Positions 1-12,255 of a stretch of DNA of 64,000 nucleotides are shown one piece after another (the stretch's first letter is position 1; the number at the start of each line of letters is the position of its first letter). Where the stretch lies: the NCBI GenBank assembly GCA_949318235.1, contig OX439133.1:14082757-14146756 (forward strand), written 5' to 3'. The position numbers and the translations under genes were made by a program. A model generated the notes under the pieces. That model searched no databases and was not told where the DNA came from. It was given only the letters and a program-made list of their open reading frames with translations. This DNA is from Ecdyonurus torrentis (Eukaryota > Arthropoda > Insecta > Ephemeroptera > Heptageniidae).

Positions 1-28
1 CTGTACCTGCACAGTATGACAAAAAATG

Positions 29-30
<2 letters not shown>

Positions 31-94
<64 letters not shown>

Positions 95-96
95 AA
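31..96. repeat. (GA)n microsatellite
   Basis: Interrupted GA dinucleotide array with a few GAAA breaks. It is the first of at least ten GA/TC arrays in the window and has no coding value. Confidence 0.95.
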
Positions 97-636
97 CAGA
101 AAAAAATATACGTAAAAAAAATTGAAGAAAATGAGTAACTATTTTGATCTATGCTATTGCAGGTATAAATTCCTCACCGATGCTTGCGTCAAATTTGCAC
201 TAAGTAAACACATACGTACAGTACGTACAAATACACTCACAGCTCACGCATACTTATATACTTAGCAGATGAGATGACGTAGATATATATGGATCACGAA
301 CGTTAACCCCGGTCATGGTCGTCTTTAAAGTTTTCACGGTCAAACATTGGCTTATATACTTTACTTGCTACAGGCTATCTTTAGATTGTATCTCTTTCTC
401 TATACACCAAGTTTATTACACATGTTATAGTTACCATGCCACTTTATATACCTTTGATATCTTGATCTAAATCTAGTCAAGATTTACATGCATATGCATT
501 TTTAAACTAAGGGTGTCTCTTCAAGATTCATTTATTTATTTATTTGTGAAGGGTGTTTTAATGTGCCAAAAAATATTATATTTTTTTCACTTTGAAATTT
601 ACGTTTTTGCGTTTATTTTTTAATGTCGCTGAAAGA

Positions 637-705
637 AGGTCCTCGGATTAAAGGACCTGCCTTTGCGCACGTAGGACCTTTTATCCGAGGTCCTTTTTTT
701 CCACG
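637..705. repeat. Inverted repeat (GGTCCTCGGAT hairpin)
   Basis: The left arm AAGGTCCTCGGATTAAAGGA pairs with a right arm reading TCCTTTTATCCGAGGTCCTT after a spacer of about 20 bases that contains GCGCAC. A decayed relative (AAAGGACCTCGGTTAAAAGG) occurs near 29198, so this is probably a small foldback transposon rather than a unique regulatory hairpin. Confidence 0.6.
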
Positions 706-1455
706 GACCTTCCTTCTGTATTCCTTATTTTTTCATGATTATCATTTATTTCGGTAGATATTTTTAATGGGGGTTACTAGCAGGCAAAAACTATAGCCAA
801 TCATAATAGTGGCAAAAAAGTGCGCTCTCACCAATATCCAATCCTTTCGTAATATTGATACATTTTTTGTTGTTGAGAAAACTGCACCGAGGTTGTAAAA
901 ATTTGAAAGAGAGTACTAGATACACTTTTAAGTGCGTGTGTAATTATTTTTTTTATAAAATCTTTCAGCCGGTAACACACATTTATACGTCAGCAATAAG
1001 GAAGAAAGGAAAAAAAAAATAATTAAATATATTTTTTTTATATATAATAATAATGTCTTATTCTTTAGTTAAAAATATCTCTAAATTACTTTTTTTTTCT
1101 TTCCAAATTTGAAAATTGAAAACAAAACGCAGCAAACAAAAGCTATATACGCACGTCATAATACTTTATGTTTGTTTGTTTTGAGCTGCCAAAATTTATA
1201 GAAATAAATTTAATGTTGTTGACTGTTGTTTTATACTTTCATAATAAAGTTCATCAGTATTTACTATGCATACCACAAACTTTTTATTATTTAATCTAAT
1301 TATTATTACGATGACATGTTTTTTTAAGAAATGGGCGGGTAACATATTTTTTGTATCCCTGTTTTATGAATACAAAACACGTAAACTTGTTGTCATGTAT
1401 CCATCATTCAAAATTTACCAGTGTTTTTGTAAACATACGAGTTTGATAAATTAAG

Positions 1456-1562
1456 TGCAACGAGTAAACCCCTGTTTTCTGCTCCTAAAATGACGATCAC
1501 CTATGGTTATTCAAATGGAATGCGCATTTTTTTGGTGCAAGAAAAGGGTTTACGAACAACAT
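1456..1562 (-). mobile_element. MITE family D, copy 1
   Basis: About 107 bp with terminal inverted repeats based on GTTCGTAAACCCTGTTCTC; this copy is the reverse of the one at 48370. The interior (GACGATCA, TATTCAAATGGAATGCGCAT) is shared with that copy. It is a short non-autonomous DNA transposon with no coding capacity. Confidence 0.7.
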
Positions 1563-1664
1563 GATTGTTTTTTCTCAGGAGAATTACATCGCAAATTAGG
1601 CGCAAATTTTTTGAATTGCTAAATATATTATCACAACCATGTGTACTAATTGGCGACATCAATT

Positions 1665-1666
<2 letters not shown>

Positions 1667-1735
<69 letters not shown>
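1667..1735. repeat. Poly(A) tract, 69 nt
   Basis: Uninterrupted run of A, the longest homopolymer in the window. There is no recognisable retroposon body immediately upstream, so it may be an expanded mononucleotide repeat rather than a retroposon tail. Assembly length is likely to be unreliable here. Confidence 0.95.
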
Positions 1736-1738
<3 letters not shown>

Positions 1739-1867
1739 GGTACATTTTTTTTTTTTTTTTACCGGTAGAACACCAATTGAGAAACCCTTACATAAAGAAA
1801 TGCAATTTTTTAAGACTATATTCCATCACCGTAATATTATCTATACGAACAAAAAGTAAATACGTAA

Positions 1868-2030
1868 TAATCTAATAATTATGCTAGCTCAATGCAGCAA
1901 TATTTATGCATACCATTATAATTTATGATGTATTGTATATAATAGTGATTATACTGCATAGCATAATAGTTAAGATGTTCAACATAATTACTTATGCAAT
2001 TCTTAAATAGCAAAATTGGTGCACCACATT
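1868..2030. mobile_element. MITE family F, partial
   Basis: Contains the F-family strings TAATAATTATGCTAGCTCAA, CAGCAATATTTATGC and AAGATGTTCAACATAATTAC. These also occur at 43120-43570 and 46315-46450. Termini are not clear, so the copy looks truncated. Confidence 0.5.
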
Positions 2031-2562
2031 ATAGAAATAATTCAATGCATCGTAAATTACATTATTTTTTCCCCGTGTATAAGAAAAACGATACATAAAA
2101 ATTTGAAGACATGCATACTGTATAATTTTGAAATTTTTGTGCAAAGTATTTCGGTCATGTTGATATATTTTTGTGACTTTGATATACACATATTATTTTA
2201 CAGATGAAGTAAAATTGCCTTTGAAAAAAAAAAGTAACATGCAGAGTATAGGAGAGCGCGGCTTTTCTTTTAACGCTGCCAACATTCGTGGATTTCAAAC
2301 TCTTTTTCTTCTTCTTCTTTTTTTGTACTGTTGCAGAGTACTTTATTTCTTATATTACGACACATTTCTATCTCAGCTGCAGTGGTTACTCTAATTACGT
2401 ACAACTTATCAGTTTTATAATTAAAAGGATTAATTTTTCTCTTTTAATTTATTTTTTGTTTTGAAATATTATAAGAATTATGACATGCATATTTATTATA
2501 GTTGTATACTATTTTAAGAGTTTTGAGTGATTTCAAGGGTAAAGTGAATTAAAAAGTTTTTT

Positions 2563-2909
2563 TTAAAAGCCATAGACCACATAAAACAACATTTACTTTT
2601 TAATGAATAAACATGAAATGGGATCTTCAAAACTGTTGACAATTTTTACCAGAATGTTAATGTTACCGCACGAGAGAGCGTGAAAAAAACTGTAAAGTAT
2701 GCAATTAAGTGTGAAAATTCATGTTTATGACGTCAGAAACATGCAAAGGTTTGTATGAAAATGTTGTGCGGGTTGTATAGATTGAATTTTCTGATCACTG
2801 CTACGGGGCTACTGTTGGGTTTTGCGACAAACTAATGTTATTTATGTAAATCCCATCAAGTGTTTTGTGATATTAAATGCTTATGTTATTCTCTGGTCTA
2901 TTCCTTTAA
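2563..2909 (+). mobile_element. MITE family A, copy 1 (piggyBac-like, TTAA ends)
   Basis: About 347 bp. It starts TTAAAAGCCATAGACCACAT and ends CTGGTCTATTCCTTTAA, so the ends are inverted repeats (TTAAAG..ATAGACCA) abutting TTAA. TTAA target duplication is the hallmark of the piggyBac superfamily. The interior has no ORF of note, so the element is non-autonomous. It contains a perfect TGACGTCA near 2728. Confidence 0.8.
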
Positions 2910-3155
2910 GTTACATATGTAATTAATTTATTGATTGATTAATTAGTACTATAGATAAATTGTTTTATATACTTTTTATTGATTCATTACGTGGTTACTG
3001 ATTAAATACTGATTACTATATAGATATTGTTATTGATAATTATACTATTGATTACAATTTGTTTCTCCGAATTACGTATATATAAAATAGCTAAATTACT
3101 AGCAGATGTGGGACAAATTTACTTAGTAATTTGGGGGAAGTAGAGGGAGTAACAA

Positions 3156-3497
3156 TAAAGAGGAACTTCAGGGGTTCAGGGCTTCTTCAAATTTAGATAC
3201 TGAAAAGAAATGTTCTTAAACTCATATATGATGACCCAAAGCCCTTCCGTAGCCCCTCAAACTCGTGATCATCCTGCGATATATGCAACCCATCCTGTAT
3301 CTTTTACGTCATAGTTACGGCTTTACTATAGAAAATGTTGTAGCAGGTTGCATATCTCGCAGGATGAGCGCAAGTTTGCGGGGCTAACATGGGGCCACGG
3401 AAGGGCTTTGCGGGTCATCATATGTGAGTTTATGAACAGTTCTTCTCATTATCTAACATTGAAGAAGCCATGTTGTAACCCCTGAACTTACTCTTTA
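3156..3497. mobile_element. Foldback element H (~340 bp)
   Basis: The two halves are imperfect reverse complements over roughly 160 bp. The left half reads TAAAGAGGAACTTCAGGGGT ... CTTCTTCAA ... ACTCATATATGATGACCC. The right half reads GGGTCATCATATGTGAGTTT ... TTGAAGAAG ... AACCCCTGAACTTACTCTTTA. Seen directly. No second copy was found in the window. It is followed by a poly(A) run at 3516-3536. Confidence 0.75.
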
Positions 3498-3936
3498 AAA
3501 AAAGCAGTAGTAGTAAAAAAAAAAAAAAAAAAAAAACGTGATAAATAAAGTTTTTTTTTTCTTTTTCGTTATTCTGAAAGAAAAGCATAAATAACATAAT
3601 TTAAAATTAATTTCCTTAAAGGATTACATACTAATGTATAACATAATTATTATGCTACATATAAGTAATTTTATTAAAAATGAACACATTTTCTGATTTT
3701 GTTAATAATAAATAAAAGTTACTATAAAATTGAGCTTTAATTGAACTACAATGGAAAGACGAGTAGTGAAAAATTAGTATAATGTTGGCTCAATTATTAT
3801 GCTAACAGCAAAGCTATATTTTTCATTTCATACTGTATATAAAAATAAAAAACTCAACTGCAAAGGTCACAATATTTTATATCAGCATCGTAATACAATA
3901 CACACCCATAATAAAAATGTTATAATTGAAAAATAG

Positions 3937-4340
3937 CGTACACGGACAAAACTAAATACTGTACGTAATATTTATGCTGTAGCTCATCAGTGCTGAACAT
4001 TTTCAGCACAAATTGTTCAATACAGCATAATTTAAACTATATTGCATAATAAATGTTATATAGCACAAATACTATGTTGTACAGTATAATTAATTATGTT
4101 CTTTAGCATTGTTAATGCTAAAATGACAGAAATGTGCACATGAAAAAACACGTAATTTATGCTGGATTAAAGAATTGCTATATTGTTTAATATTAACATA
4201 AATAATTGTGCTGAACATCTTTACTATTAATATAATCATAATCACTGTACAATATAGCATAAATTATGATTTTATGCGCATAAATGCTTATGCATTGAGC
4301 TAGCACAAATATACGTATTAGTAATATTTTTTTGTGTGGT
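3937..4340. mobile_element. MITE family F, full-length-looking copy
   Basis: Begins near TACACGGACAAAACTAAATA and ends near GTAATATTTTTTTGTGTGG. The ends are imperfect inverted repeats, and both lead into TATGCT..AGCTCA motifs. The interior is full of AGCATAA/TTATGCT palindromic strings. It is non-coding. Confidence 0.6.
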
Positions 4341-4349
4341 CATTTACTT

Positions 4350-4472
4350 AAAAAGGTAATTTCTATTGACTTATATGGCCATACAATGCAATCAGATGGA
4401 GATTTCAGTTGACACAAAACTCCATTTAAATACATTTAATTCCCATATGCCAATAGAAATTCATTTTTAAGT
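4350..4472 (+). mobile_element. Short inverted-repeat element I, copy 1
   Basis: Nearly identical over ~120 bp to 5297-5421 (shared core AATGCAATCAGATGGAGATT). The ends are inverted repeats: AATTTCTATTGACTTATATGG against CCATATGCCAATAGAAATT. The two copies lie about 0.95 kb apart in the same orientation. Confidence 0.65.
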
Positions 4473-4499
4473 AAAACTATCGTACAAAACGTGATATGG

Positions 4500-5206
4500 A
4501 TATAATATACAGTAATGAGAATGAATATACAGTAAAGGAGTTTTTTTTTTTACAGTGTAGCATAATTCTGACATTTTATCCCCCTCCTCCCTAAACATAT
4601 CAATCATATATATAACGACCTTTAAAAAAACTTGCATATATATGCAATAATAAACTTGAAAGCACAATAATAAGATAATCTTATAATATAATATTTCCCA
4701 ATGCAATTTACATATATTTATATTTATGAAAAATGTAATTTGAGTGGGACGATGCAAGTGTCAGTGTCATTATAAAATGCAGATTACTGATTCATACACA
4801 GTAATCTTCATATTTATTATATATATTATACTTCTGGGTGCTATAGAGAAGTAATTGCGTAATTATAATTAATTAATCAACTGGAGCATATATGTAAAGT
4901 CCATTTTTTAAACAGATGTGTGATAGAAATTGCTGAAGTAAACGCTTTGTGTCGTATGTTTTTATATTTATTTTTAATGACAATGATATAATGAAAGAGT
5001 TTAGAAAGAGTTTATAATATATCATATCAAGCATTTTTTTAAAATTGTGCGCAATTGTGAAAAAATTATATATATATACGTTTAATAAATTAATATAGAT
5101 TAGATTATATAATATAGATAAGCAGAGAAAACAATAATAATTAATAAATGAAATAAATTTAAATATTTTATTTTATTTATCATGTACATGAACTAAGATA
5201 AATACG
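4500..5206. other. AT-rich stretch, no gene seen
   Basis: AT-rich DNA with short TATA-type runs. No ORF with protein-like composition, no splice-flanked reading frame and no clear repeat family were recognised. Confidence 0.6.
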
Positions 5207-5296
5207 TATAATAATTATATGCTATAATATATAGTATAGTCCACTTTCAGCATAATTTGTTCAATACAGCATAATCAGCATGTACAATCATTGTAG
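5207..5296. mobile_element. MITE family F, fragment
   Basis: Contains CAGCATAATTTGTTCAATACAGCATAATC, matching F elements at 3990-4030 and 44820-44850. It abuts element I copy 2, so it is probably an interrupted or truncated copy. Confidence 0.5.
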
Positions 5297-5421
5297 TAAA
5301 AAATGAAATTGTATGGGCTTATGGCCATCCATTCAATGCAATCAGATGGAGATTTCAGTTGACGCAAAACTCTATCTAAATACATGTTATTCCCATATGC
5401 CAATAGAATTTCATTTTTTAT
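5297..5421 (+). mobile_element. Short inverted-repeat element I, copy 2
   Basis: Second copy of the ~120 bp element at 4350. Ends AAAAATGAAATTGTATGGGC and CCAATAGAATTTCATTTTTT form the inverted repeat. The F-family fragment directly upstream suggests it inserted into F-derived DNA. Confidence 0.65.
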
Positions 5422-5459
5422 TGCAATGACCGCAGCATAAATATACTTTATTTATTCTT

Positions 5460-5465
<6 letters not shown>

Positions 5466-5503
<38 letters not shown>
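5466..5503. repeat. (TA)n microsatellite
   Basis: Perfect TA array of about 19 units. Not coding. Confidence 0.95.
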
Positions 5504-5505
<2 letters not shown>

Positions 5506-5880
5506 TAACATTATTATTTTTGAAAATATATTTTGCTTTTATTATAATAATTATGTAGATTCTACTGGCTTTCCTTGTCGAATATTTGAATAAGAAAAGA
5601 AGGAAAGAAAAAAAATGAAGAAATATTTTATCCAGCACAATTAAAATGCATTAAGGTTAAAGAACGATTATTAAAAACGTCCTCTATGACCTATATAGAA
5701 AAATATGTCATTATTTTTAATGCATTAAACACAATATGGGACTTTTAATACTGACGCTAATTTTTACTAGGACATAAATGTGACCACACAAAGGTTGCTG
5801 AATTATTTCAATCATGGTGTCACTTTCAGATGAAATTCAATACAAATTATCGTGAAGAATAAGTCAATATTTTCTACTTC

Positions 5881-6208
5881 TTAAAGCCATAGACCACATA
5901 AAACAACATGTTCTGTGTAATGAATAAACACGAAATGGGATCTTTAAAACTGTTAACAATTTTTACCAAAATTTTAGTGTAGCCCCACGAGAAAGCGTGA
6001 AAATACTGTAAAGTATGCAATTTTCAATTTTGTTTCGTTAGAAACATGCAAAAATTAGCATAAAAATGTTGTGTGTGTTGCATTAATTGTAATTTCTGAT
6101 CACTGCTACAGTTGGGTTTTGAAACAAACTAAAGCTATTTATGTAAGGCCCATCAAGTGTTTTGTTGTGATATAAATGCTTATGTTCTTCTCTGGTCTAT
6201 TCCATTAA
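5881..6208 (+). mobile_element. MITE family A, copy 2
   Basis: About 328 bp, bounded by TTAAAGCCATAGACCACATA and CTGGTCTATTCCATTAA. Same interior order as copy 1 (AAATGGGATCTT, ACTGTAAAGTATGCAAT, GATCACTGCTAC). It is slightly shortened, and the TGACGTCA site of copy 1 is lost. Confidence 0.8.
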
Positions 6209-6418
6209 AACTACAAAGTCGAGAAAACAATAAAATAATATTTGACATTGTATTAAAGCTGATATTGTTATTTGTGTTCTAAATCTTCAACAAATAACAA
6301 AAACAAATATTACTCTCAACGCACAAATGTTAAACTATTCTTTATTATCTGGTATTATATATATACGAACTGCATAGTTTTACGTATAATACTCAATACA
6401 TTTGCATGATTTGCATTA

Positions 6419-6761
6419 TAGGGTATATGCGCATGACGTCATATTTAATGCGCTTGGATGCCATATTTAATGCGCTTGGATGCCATATTTAATGCGCTTG
6501 GATGCCATACTGGAGTAGTGCATAACATTGCTCAGCATAGGATAAACTTCGTATTAGTCAATTTTCTTTGGGGAAATCGGTTAATTTTGTGTTATTATTT
6601 TTCTCACATATTGAGATACTAATTCAAGCTATTAACGCAGCATCAATGCTCTCAAAAATATTGCATAGTGTTTTTAAACTGCTGGCAAAATGAGCGTATG
6701 TAATCAAATGAGTTATGCAACATAATAGCGTTGACTTTAACATGAAAGCATAGACCCTATA
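6419..6761 (+). mobile_element. MITE family B, copy 1 (internal triplication)
   Basis: Begins TAGGGTATATGCGCATGACG and ends AAAGCATAGACCCTATA. The family has TAGGGTG-type inverted termini and TA at the insertion point. It carries a perfect TGACGTCA. The unit ATTTAATGCGCTTGGATGCC is present three times in tandem (22-bp period, about 6446-6510), a triplication absent from the other copies. Confidence 0.8.
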
Positions 6762-7224
6762 TAGCATAATTATTCCTTATTTATTTTTGTTTGTGTTATG
6801 CTTATACGTATTCTCTGTATATTTTAAATAACTATTACTATGATTTAGTTCATACATATTTATTTTGGACTATAGAAGTGCTAAACAAAAAGTAGTAGCT
6901 GTATGTTGAAATAATGTAAACACTAGTGCATCACGCTTATACATATTATAGTTAACTATCTGGATTGCATATTGTGTAAACTGTATATGTATGCGCTCTA
7001 TATTATGCAGGCATGTGACTTATGTGTTTAGGCGGATATTGTGGGTTGTTGTATTGGGCAAAACCATGTATAAGATATTACTAATTAATAATATGTTGTA
7101 ATGAGACAATTGTCTGCAATTACTTGACAAGTATTACATTGTACTTTCATTTGTACTTTCGTTTGTACTTATGTAAATTATAAAATCTTAATTGGAGGCC
7201 TTTTTTTTTCTCTTTTTTTTTTTT

Positions 7225-7276
7225 TTTAAAGGTAGTAGGTGACCGGCTGATATCCCACGAACTGAACAGTAGTGAA
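7225..7276 (-). repeat. Dispersed repeat J, copy 1
   Basis: The reverse complement of GTAGGTGACCGGCTGATATC resembles GATATCAGTCGGTCACCTAT at 12277-12296. Only about 40 bp match, so this may be the end of a larger decayed element. Confidence 0.35.
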
Positions 7277-7654
7277 TTGTAAAAGTACTAAAATTAACGT
7301 GAAGGAAAGATGACATGTTAAAGTTTAGTTTAATTATACTAGAAATTTCCCAAGTATTCCAGCCCCATAAGAAATTTCTGAAATATTTTTTATTGTTGAA
7401 AGGTCACGATTGCCATTTAAATGCATGTTATTTTAATGAGGTTTTCAACAAATACAGAAATAATTTGGTCAAAATACTTGGTATAATATAAGGACTTTAA
7501 GTTTAGTTATGCCAAACACATGCTGAAAATATATTTAACTTAAATTTTTAATCTTCAAATACATGCAGATGATACAAACAAAAATGTGAAGGGGGAAATG
7601 CATTTAACACCTATTGAGAAAATTGAGTCCACCATTGCAATATACATATATCTA

Positions 7655-8223
7655 TAGTGTGGTTTCATTCATGTTAAAGTCGACGCCATATATACGTGAG
7701 TGCTAAATAACATGGGCCAGCATAGAAAAAGAACTAATTTTGCCAGCACTCTAAAAAATGGTGCATTACTTTAGTTACGAATCCTAACTTATTTAAGATA
7801 TACACTTTTAAGTTATTATGAGTAGCTAAAATAATGCATTTTAGCAAATTATTACATTTAATTTGAAATAGCGTGAAAAAACTTAAAACAACTTAAATTA
7901 GCTATTTTTAATAACTTGCTAAAATGCATTATTTTAGCTACTCATAATAACTTAAAAGTGATTGTCTTAAATAAGTTAATATTTGTAACTAAAGTAATGC
8001 ACCAATTTTTCGAGTGAGTTTAAAAATACTTTAAGCAATATTTTTGAGAGCATTAGTGCTGTTAACAGGTTGAATTAGTACCTCAAATACGCAAGAAAAA
8101 AAAATAATAAAAAACTAATTTTCCAAAGAAAATCCACGTTTTTCCTATCCTGAGCAATGTTATTCATTGCTTAAAAAGAGCATCGTAAAGCACTCAGAAT
8201 GACGTCATTCGCACACACTCTAT
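7655..8223 (-). mobile_element. MITE family B, copy 2, interrupted by element C
   Basis: Reverse orientation: starts TATAGTGTGGTTTCATTCAT (CATGTTAAAGTCGACGCCAT follows) and ends GAATGACGTCATTCGCACAC. The B sequence is split at the string GCCAG/TTTAAAAATACT, which is continuous in the copy at 21891. The 270 bp between the two halves is a C element. It carries a perfect TGACGTCA. Confidence 0.85.
7747..8016. mobile_element. Hairpin element C, copy 1 (nested in B)
   Basis: Starts CACTCTAAAAAATGGTGCAT and ends ATGCACCAATTTTTCGAGTG. The two arms are near-perfect reverse complements for over 100 bp (TTAGTTACGAATCCTAACTT, AGTAGCTAAAATAATGCATT). Flanking AG dinucleotides at 7745 and 8017 are a plausible target duplication. 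No ORF. Confidence 0.85.
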
Positions 8224-8689
8224 ATAGAATATGAACCACTATGGAACGAACCTATAACATTTTACAAAATCTAGAATACCCACGACATTCCTTTTCTTGA
8301 AATATCCCAAACAGTATAATAATTTACTCTCAAATTTGAAAATTTACTATTTTTACTAACACAGCTAAATTTTATTGCCACTTTGAATACATACAATTAA
8401 ATAATAAAACTGCTAATCCTTATATTACACAATTCTTTTTAATTAATTTAAGTCAACGTTGACAAAAAGACTTTATAAATGTACCAACCAATTATAATAA
8501 ATTTTATGATTCAGATTCTTCAAACGGATTTTTTTTTGATGATATTTCTCTCCTCACTCCAAACTTATTGTTTCACAAGGCTAGTAGTTTTTCTATATAC
8601 AAAGCAAAGCTTACCCTGATTTGTTTATTTTGGAGTTAGGCCAATAATGTCGAAAAACTAGGCGTAAATAACGAAAAAAACGATGTTAC

Positions 8690-8694
<5 letters not shown>

Positions 8695-8778
<84 letters not shown>
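8695..8778. repeat. (CT)n microsatellite
   Basis: Perfect CT array of about 42 units. Confidence 0.95.
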
Positions 8779-8780
<2 letters not shown>

Positions 8781-9321
8781 GCTCTGTAAACGCTTCAAAT
8801 AAATAACCACCCTAACCTTGCTCAACATTTTTGACGTACATTCACATTAATTTATTACTTGTCGAAAAATTTAAGAAACTTTAAGTTGTATGATTCAAAA
8901 ATTTAAAATATAATTTAGGAAACCATTGCAGCAAGACGCGTAACTAAAAATATGTAAAATTTATGTTGTTGCAAAATATTTTTTTTCGCTTATGACGCAC
9001 TTTGCGTTGAAATAAATAGTATGAAAGTTATTTATGAGTTTGGATTTTATTTTCTTAATTTTAATATATAAAATCACTTTATTTTTCGTAACTATTTGTA
9101 CTGTATACTATTTCTAATTTTTACATAAGCAATTTATTTTTACTGCTATTTAGTTTGCAACGAATATTTTGAACAATTGATATTGATACTACCGATAACG
9201 TTTTTTTTTTTTTAATTGACCCAAAAACACGTAGAAGTACCAAAGAAAATTTTACCAAAATCAGTAATTCAGCTTCCTCAAAAACAGTTTCTTGCAATGC
9301 TAGTGGTTAGAAAATTATAAA

Positions 9322-9668
9322 TAGGGTGTATGTGTACGATGTCATACTTAATGCACTTCGACGCCATACTGGAGCAATGAATAACATTGCTCAGCATAGG
9401 ACAAACGTTTTAGCTATTTTCTTTGGAAAATTATATATACTTTTCCAAAGAAAATAACTAAAGCGTTAGTAGTTGATTTTTTGTTATTAAAATATTTTTC
9501 TCGCATACTTGAAAACCTAGTTCAACCTAATTCATTATATCAATGCTCTTAAAAATATTGCTAATAAGTATTTTTAAACTAGCAAAATGTGTTATTTTTC
9601 CATACCTGTCTATGTTATTTAGTGCTTACATATGGCGTCGACTTTTAATTGGATGCAACCACCCTCTA
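9322..9668 (+). mobile_element. MITE family B, copy 3 (internal palindrome)
   Basis: Starts TAGGGTGTATGTGTACGATG and ends GGATGCAACCACCCTCTA. The inner segment CTATTTTCTTTGGAAAATTA is followed by its own inverted copy (TTTTCCAAAGAAAATAACTA), a feature missing from the other B copies. The CRE site is degraded (CGATGTCAT). Confidence 0.8.
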
Positions 9669-9740
9669 GCTCTATACTGCTTTTTACGCTGCCTCTAATT
9701 AGTTAGCGAGCTTCGTCGATAAACCGCAATAGAAAAGAAT

Positions 9741-9745
<5 letters not shown>

Positions 9746-9782
<37 letters not shown>
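9746..9782. repeat. (GA)n microsatellite
   Basis: GA array of about 18 units. Confidence 0.95.
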
Positions 9783-9785
<3 letters not shown>

Positions 9786-9789
9786 TTTG

Positions 9790-10391
9790 AAATTTAATAT
9801 AATTATGTTAAATATATGCATCAATAATTCAATATGAATTCAATAATTAATTAAAATTTTATAGCATAATATATTTTCTTTCTTTATATCGCATAAATTG
9901 ATAATTAATTATATATTTGAAAGATATATTTGACTGTTTTATTACACCGTAATAAAATAATGTATATTTATGGTATGCAAAAATATAATTAATTAAATTT
10001 ACTAATTAAAATTAAAACATAAAGTATTTTCTTAAAAGTATAAAATGCAAAGTGTGTGATTTGAAGCTGGGTAAAATACATTTTTAAAATTGAATTTTTT
10101 TAAAAATTATACAAAAAATTGAAGAACCGGATGTAATTATTATGATTGTTTACTTTCTGTAATCACCAAAAATTGCGTACAAAATTGTTTTAGATAAAAC
10201 TTTACGAAAAATTGTGTAAATATTTAAATTGTCAATTTTTTTTTTTTTTTTTTTTTTTTACATATTATTATTATATACATTTTTCCCAGCAAGATAACAT
10301 TAAATTATATTACAGCTAAAATTAAGGTACTATATGCGTCGATTGGACTACATGTTGCCTAAGGCAGAAAATAGTTTATTTTAAATACGAT

Positions 10392-10424
<33 letters not shown>

Positions 10425-10720
10425 GTGATTTCATATGTTACGTAATTTTTATCAATTTAATTGTATATTGTATGTTGATAGGTCTATTGTATTGAAATAT
10501 ATTCGTATAAACGCGTTTTGTGCGTCTTTTGCAAATTTTATTTCTCCATTTTCGCACTATTTTTAGCGTTTTGATCACTAAAAAATATTTACGTTTATTA
10601 TATTATTTTTATTCATATTTTTTTTTATTGGAAGATTTCAGTGACTGGGACAAATCACATAAAAGACACAAAAAATATACATCGCTATTGACTAATAATG
10701 GAACAACTGTTTTGAGGCTG
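9790..10720. other. AT-rich stretch, no gene seen
   Basis: AT-rich DNA with a poly(T) at 10230-10259 and a poly(A) at 10398-10424. Short open frames here have low-complexity, AT-driven composition. Nothing supports coding. Confidence 0.6.
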
Positions 10721-10727
10721 ATCATAC

Positions 10728-10811
10728 GCGATTTCGTTTACATCCGCTTTCGTTTATATTGACTACGCATGCGCAGTACGTCGAAACGGAAGCGGATGTA
10801 AGTGAAATCGT
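10728..10811. repeat. Inverted repeat with GC-rich centre
   Basis: The left arm GCGATTTCGTTTACATCCGC pairs with the right arm GCGGATGTAAGTGAAATCG. The ~30-base loop contains ACGCATGCGCAGTACG. It is unusually CpG-rich for this window and is probably a small foldback element. Confidence 0.65.
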
Positions 10812-11330
10812 TTAAATTCGGTCTTAAAATAGTTGTATACCTTTATTAGTCAATCTTAAACATTATGTATACATATATGTGTGAAACCACCCTTGCATAT
10901 ATTATTATAATAGTGAGATGTAATCAAAGTAGGCAACATATATGCACAGCAGTTCCCTGGTAATATGCCAGATACACGTAGCTAAAAACAGATCCTCTCT
11001 CTACTAACAAAAAGATACATAGAGAGAGAGAGAGAGAAAAAAAAAGTTGCTAGGGCTGATGTTAACTTACCTTACTCAACACAGCACACCAGTGACGTCA
11101 TATATATTGTGTCATTGACCTCTCGGTGCTCATACAAGGACAAACTTAATGTCTCAGTAAATATAATTAATATCAATTATCTTTTGTGTATGATGTGTGT
11201 GCGTGAGTGAGTGTGTGTGTTTTTATTTTTTATATTGTGAAATTTTGATAGCATTTTTTTTATGTTTTTTTATTATTTAATTGTTTATTAAATAAACAAA
11301 TAAATAAATAAACTTTATTTATTTATTTGA

Positions 11331-11709
<379 letters not shown>

Positions 11710-11719
11710 CAAAACAGTT

Positions 11720-12255
11720 ACTGTAATTTTAAAATATTATTTGGTAAATTTGATATTTTCAGATTTTGATCGGCTATTGATATCAAATGTAGTATTAGTA
11801 ATTTCAGGAAAATTGTTAAAAAAAAAAACAAAAAAAACAACAGGCGTATAGCGTGCTAAAATTTAAAACTTATCTTATCGTAGACGTAGAGGGTGACTGA
11901 CATGGACCGGAAATCTTTAAAAGAGGAACTATATTTTCACAATAATTCTTTGTACTTTCATTATTTCCAGCAAAACAAACACTATAATTTTCAAATAAAA
12001 TCGAGTAATTTTAACAAAGTGTTTTATTGTTCTGAAAAAAGTTTTAATAATATTTTTAATTAAAAAAAAAAACAAAAAAAAAAAACAAAAAGTTTCTTAT
12101 TTGACCAAAATTTGTCTCTAAAATTTGAATTTTCACATTTGCATGTAATCTTTAATGTGAAATAATTTAAATTATTTGATCGTGTTTTCACGTGTTTGAC
12201 GTAGCTAAACTTTTAAGTAACATTTCATCTTTACTTTGTGTTAATATTGTAATTC
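11720..12255. other. AT-rich stretch, no gene seen
   Basis: Contains several short poly(A) runs (11819-11840, 12064-12090). No repeat family or gene was recognised. Confidence 0.55.
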
